Notes under the pieces: generated by a model
Databases searched by the model: none
Seen by the model: only the letters and a program-made list of their open reading frames with translations
What the model was told of the DNA's origin: nothing
NCBI GenBank assembly: GCA_937872925.1
Contig: CALMUT010000308.1
Location: 1-44,041 of the forward strand
Reading direction: 5' to 3'
DNA from: an uncultured Myxococcales bacterium
GTDB taxonomy: Bacteria > Myxococcota_A > Polyangia > Polyangiales > Polyangiaceae
Length of the DNA: 44,041 nt
Made by a program: the position numbers and the translations under genes
Part shown: positions 40,935 through 44,041 of the stretch, piece after piece
How positions within the stretch are numbered: position 1 is the stretch's first letter
Layout of the letters: each line of letters begins with the position of its first letter

Positions 40935-42341
40935 TTATCCAGGTGCCAGAGTAGCGGCCAAATTCGTCAGAAGCCAGCGGGCGAGCGTCAGATAGATGAT
41001 GATACCGAGCACATCGACAATGGTGGCAATAAAGGGTGTGGAGCTGGTGGCGGGGTCCACCCCAGCCCTGTGCAGCAGCAGCGGCATCATGCCGCCCACC
41101 ACGCAGCCCATCACGACGATGGCCACGATGGTCAGGGCGATCAGTCCAGCGAAGGGCCAGCTGCCCCCGGCCAGTATCACGCGTAGGACCCCCAGAACGG
41201 CCAGCATCACGCCGAGTAACGCGCCCTGAGCGAACTCCCGGCCCAGGACTCTGAGCCAATCCCGTGCCGCAATGTCGCCCACCGCCAGGCCGCGAATGAC
41301 CAAGGTGGAAGACTGCGAACCCGAGTTGCCGCCGGCAGCGATCAGAAGCGGCACGTACACCGCAAGCTCTGCGACGGCGGCGAGCACAGCCCCGTATGCC
41401 TCCATCGCGGTTGTCGTGAAGTAGCCGCCGATGAATAGAATGACCAGCCACGGAGCGCGCTTGCGGATATATTCGAAGAACGATGCGTCGAAGTAGCCAT
41501 CGCGGATCGGCTCGATGGCGCCCATCTTCTGCACGTCCTCGGCCTGCTCCTCGTTGATCACGTCCAAGATGTCGTCGGAGGTGATCACCCCAAGGAGCTG
41601 ACCCTTTTCGTTGACGACCGGCAGGGTGTTGAAGTCGTACTTGGCCAGTTTTTGGGCGACTTCCTCTTGGTCCATTTGCGGGGGAACCGAGATCACGTTC
41701 GTCAGCATGGCGTCGGCGACGGCCTCGGTTGGCTCCGCCAGCAGCAAGATGCGCAACGTCAAGTAGCCGACAAGGCGTTGGGTTGTGCCCCCGCGGCCGC
41801 CCGGTTCCCCCCCATCGAGCACATAGATGGTGTCCAGGGTTTCGGCTTCTTGGGCGGCACGGCGGATTTCTTCCAGCGCTTCGCTCATGCGCAGCTGGGG
41901 GGAAACCGCCACGAAATCCGTGGTCATCAGGCCACCCGCGGAGCTATCAGGCCAGCGCGCCAGTTCTTCGACGTCCTCCGCAGCCTCCGGGTCCACTCGC
42001 TCCAGGCTTTCCAGGAGCGGAGCCACCATGGCAGGCGGCAACATGCTGACGAAGTCTGCAGCTTCGTCGGAGCCCATCTCCGACACCAACTTGGCAGTTT
42101 CCTCGGTGCCGAGCCGGTGGGTGAGGGACTCTTGGCGGTCTTCGTCCAGGCGTTCGAAGACCTGCGCGGCGTAGTCTGTGGGCAGCTCCGTCAGCAGCTC
42201 CGTCGCGCGCTTGTCGTCGAGCTCTGCAACAATGTCGGCGAAATCCTCCGGGTGGATTTCGTCCAGGAGTTCGCGCACTTCAGCCGGACTCTCCCGCAGG
42301 AGCGTCTCGAGTTCCGGGCCGATGAGCCGGGCGAGCCGCAT
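40935..42341 (-). CDS. mgtE: MgtE-family magnesium transporter
   Basis: 468 residues from the ATG at 42341; a GTG at 42374 is an alternative. Cytoplasmic N domain of helical repeats (about 5-125, HPEDFADIVAELDDKRATELL), paired CBS domains (about 130-265, GLMTTDFVAVSP ... MLTNVISVPPQMDQEEVAQ), the plug helix, then five membrane helices (about 290-468) with the conserved AAGGNSGSQSSTLVIRGLA and the C-terminal P-A-TSSTPF-T-VD segment that lines the Mg2+ pore. MgtE channels close when intracellular Mg2+ fills the acidic N/CBS sites. Its start region abuts that of the divergent enoyl-CoA hydratase gene. Confidence 0.95.
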   Translation of the reverse strand: MRLARLIGPELETLLRESPAEVRELLDEIHPEDFADIVAELDDKRATELLTELPTDYAAQVFERLDEDRQESLTHRLGTEETAKLVSEMGSDEAADFVSMLPPAMVAPLLESLERVDPEAAEDVEELARWPDSSAGGLMTTDFVAVSPQLRMSEALEEIRRAAQEAETLDTIYVLDGGEPGGRGGTTQRLVGYLTLRILLLAEPTEAVADAMLTNVISVPPQMDQEEVAQKLAKYDFNTLPVVNEKGQLLGVITSDDILDVINEEQAEDVQKMGAIEPIRDGYFDASFFEYIRKRAPWLVILFIGGYFTTTAMEAYGAVLAAVAELAVYVPLLIAAGGNSGSQSSTLVIRGLAVGDIAARDWLRVLGREFAQGALLGVMLAVLGVLRVILAGGSWPFAGLIALTIVAIVVMGCVVGGMMPLLLHRAGVDPATSSTPFIATIVDVLGIIIYLTLARWLLTNLAATLAPG

Positions 42342-42426
42342 GGGCGCCGCCTTAGCAGAGCTTCTGGGCCGCACGCAATGCGGCTTTGGGTTTTCTCCAG
42401 GCGGCGTAAAACGCTACAAGCGGTCA

Positions 42427-43194
42427 GTGACCGTACACGTGCGAGCGAACAGCCCCATCGCCGAAGTCGTGCTCGACCGGCCCAAAGTCAATGCCTTCGA
42501 CGTCGACCAGGTGGAGCGGCTCAGCGCGGGCTTTGAACAGCTGGCGGCCGTCGACGGCCTCCGGGCCGTGCTGCTTTGTGCGGCGAGGGACGTCGCATTC
42601 AGTGCCGGGGCTGATTTGGGCGCCACCGGGCCCCTCGCGGAGCCCACGGGGCTGGAGCGCTGGACGAATGCTGCACGCGCCATGCTCGACCGCATCGCGG
42701 ACTTCCCCGTGCCGGTCGTCGCTTCCCTGCGAAAGCCCGCCGCGGGCGGAGGGTTTGAGCTTGCGCTTGCCTGTCACTTTCGGGTTCTGGCGACCGACGC
42801 CCACCTCTCCTTGCCAGAGATCGACCGCGGCTACCTCCCCAGTTGGAGCGCCGCCGAACGTCTTCTGCCGCTGATTGGCCCCGCGCGCACCCTCGACCTC
42901 CTGCTCTCCGGGCGCAGAGTGCATGCGGCCGAGGCGCTGTCCGTTGGGTTGGTGCACCGCGTCGCAGATGACGCCGACGCCGAAGCTCAGCAGCTATGTG
43001 AACACATCGCGGCAAAGCCGCCCCTGGCAGTCGCGGCTGCCCTGGAGCAGGTGCGCCTGGCCGCGCGGCAAGACCACGCGACACTCCGCGCACGGGAGCT
43101 TGCCGATCTAGAACGATTGGTGCGCACCGAGGATACCGTCGAAGGCGTGATGTCGTTCTTCGAAAAACGCGCCCCCGCGTTCAAGGGACGCTAG
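42427..43194 (+). CDS. Enoyl-CoA hydratase/isomerase family protein
   Basis: 255 residues from a GTG at 42427, which gives the usual crotonase N-terminus (TVHVRANSPIAEVVLDRPKVNAFD); an ATG at 42340 would add 29 unrelated residues over the mgtE start. Oxyanion-hole segments FSAGADL and AAGGGFELAL are present, as are both candidate catalytic glutamates, in GGGFEL and LPEIDRGYLP. A hydratase of beta-oxidation or a related crotonase is likely; the exact substrate is open. The C-terminus (MSFFEKRAPAFKGR) is the typical FxEKRxPxFxG ending. It is convergent with the secreted protein gene at the window's right edge. Confidence 0.9.
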   Translation: MTVHVRANSPIAEVVLDRPKVNAFDVDQVERLSAGFEQLAAVDGLRAVLLCAARDVAFSAGADLGATGPLAEPTGLERWTNAARAMLDRIADFPVPVVASLRKPAAGGGFELALACHFRVLATDAHLSLPEIDRGYLPSWSAAERLLPLIGPARTLDLLLSGRRVHAAEALSVGLVHRVADDADAEAQQLCEHIAAKPPLAVAAALEQVRLAARQDHATLRARELADLERLVRTEDTVEGVMSFFEKRAPAFKGR

Positions 43195-43257
43195 CCGCCC
43201 GCACGCAAAAGCGTCGGACGTGGCGGCTCGATCCTGACCGTGCCATCGGGACGGCCG

Positions 43258-44041
43258 CTAGGGGCAGTCGCCGTTGATCTTGAACGCCGAAGCAGAGAAG
43301 TCCGCGCTCAGAAGCCAAGCGTCCTTACAGGTTGCGTCCGCCGGCGCATTGGTTGCCGCGCACCAGTCGCCTTCCGGGCGCTGTCCGGCGATCCAGATGT
43401 CGCTGCTCTCGCAGTTCTTGCTTGGGCCGTTCCATTTCGTGATCCCAGCGAGATACACGCACAGGGTGGTGTCCAAGTCTTCGATGAATACCTTGTCGGC
43501 TTCGTCGACGCGAATGTAGCCCTTCAGGCTGGCTCCACTGGTGAAGGGACGCTCGCCGTCATTGAAATCCCCCCGGCAAGAGAGCGAAGGGTCGAGGGTG
43601 GGACCGTTGTGGGTCCCAATACAGTTGTGGGAATCGTCGCTGAACTTTCCGTTCAGTTCCACAGCGTGCAGTGGGAGCAAGATGGGATTGTCCGTGCTGT
43701 CCGGAGTGTTGAAGATCGGCACCACCACGTCGATATTCGACGCAGTGAAGCCGAGTCCGTCCGCGTCAATCGTCACGTCCGTTGTGATCGGGGCGATGGG
43801 CAATGCCGTGGTGGACAGCGTGAGAAAACACCCGCCTGCAATCGGGTCCTTCACGGGCAGACCGCCGCCGGTGCGCAGCTTCCCGGTGGTTTTGTTGAAC
43901 TCGAAGAGCCACGAAAACGTGCCTTCTCCCTGTTCGAAGCATTCGGGTTGATTCAATGAGATGCCGCGATCCAAAATCGCGTCGTGCACGAATTTGGAGG
44001 CCAGCACATCTGGTGCCTTGACAGTGATTTGGGAGATGCGC
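43258..44041 (-). CDS. Secreted or lipoprotein-type protein, C-terminal part (5' end outside window)
   Basis: The frame is open from the right edge (reading RISQITVKAPDVLAS...) to the stop at 43258-43260, about 260 residues, so the start lies outside. The fragment has seven cysteines, is acidic and rich in Asn, Thr and Ser, and includes a lectin- or carbohydrate-binding-like beta region (TTDVTIDADGLGFTASNIDVVVPIFN). An extracellular disulfide-containing domain seems likely, similar in style to the large lipoproteins common in myxobacteria. No family assigned. The GTG at 44007 is internal to the open frame and need not be the start. Confidence 0.65.
   Translation of the reverse strand, partial: RISQITVKAPDVLASKFVHDAILDRGISLNQPECFEQGEGTFSWLFEFNKTTGKLRTGGGLPVKDPIAGGCFLTLSTTALPIAPITTDVTIDADGLGFTASNIDVVVPIFNTPDSTDNPILLPLHAVELNGKFSDDSHNCIGTHNGPTLDPSLSCRGDFNDGERPFTSGASLKGYIRVDEADKVFIEDLDTTLCVYLAGITKWNGPSKNCESSDIWIAGQRPEGDWCAATNAPADATCKDAWLLSADFSASAFKINGDCP

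Noticed and set aside
1..44041. CRISPR arrays, tRNA/rRNA genes, insertion sequences, prophage genes
   Set aside because: None seen: no regularly spaced repeats, no transposase or integrase motifs, no cloverleaf-like sequence noticed. A tRNA scan was not possible by eye.

Overview
The window is GC-rich, densely coding DNA from a Gram-negative bacterium, most likely a myxobacterium-type member of the Myxococcota. The clues are Cys-rich lipoproteins with Gly/Ser linkers, a zinc-ribbon Ser/Thr kinase with a Pro-rich tail, an NtrC-type regulator, a GspE-N/HEAT-repeat fusion, and c-di-AMP genes beside folP. This assignment is inference from gene content; there is no rRNA or other marker in the window.

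Layout. 1-1779: two Cys-rich secreted proteins or lipoproteins and a small exported protein. 1947-3410: a CreD-like membrane protein. 3595-15080: the most unusual region, an eight-gene head-to-tail operon whose junctions overlap by 4 bp or are 2 bp apart. It begins with a Nudix-type NAD repressor (NrtR) behind a promoter that carries a large palindrome. It continues with nicotinate phosphoribosyltransferase (apparently frameshifted), a nicotinamidase-like/zinc-dehydrogenase fusion, an AsnB-type amidotransferase, a one-module NRPS-like protein (adenylation, carrier, reductase), NadR-type NMN adenylyltransferase/ribosylnicotinamide kinase, a methyltransferase and a 2-oxoglutarate/Fe(II) oxygenase. 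I read it as a specialised-metabolite pathway joined to pyridine-nucleotide salvage and probably controlled by NAD status. 15195-19483: an RND efflux pump and its adaptor on the opposite strand.

19539-24574: c-di-AMP metabolism. folP, the diadenylate cyclase cdaA and its YbbR-domain partner cdaR form one overlapping minus-strand operon, divergent from a PgpH-type c-di-AMP phosphodiesterase. The phosphodiesterase is translationally coupled to an acyl-CoA dehydrogenase, followed by a class II aldolase-family gene. 27088-29250: a bufferin-like RiPP locus with a Cys-rich precursor, an MNIO (DUF692) enzyme and a DUF2063 partner. 29475-32103: Xaa-Pro aminopeptidase and a NamZ-type exo-muramidase, convergent. 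32201-37372: sigma-54 response regulator, lipoprotein with a TonB-like C-terminus, FecR-like exported protein and the zinc-ribbon kinase. 37391-44041: a tiny tail-anchored membrane protein, a GspE-N/GAF-like/HEAT signalling protein, MgtE, an enoyl-CoA hydratase and a secreted protein cut by the window edge.

I saw no tRNA, rRNA, CRISPR array, insertion sequence or phage gene. The only stretch over 300 bases without an intact gene is 5391-5758, and it holds the displaced C-terminal part of pncB.
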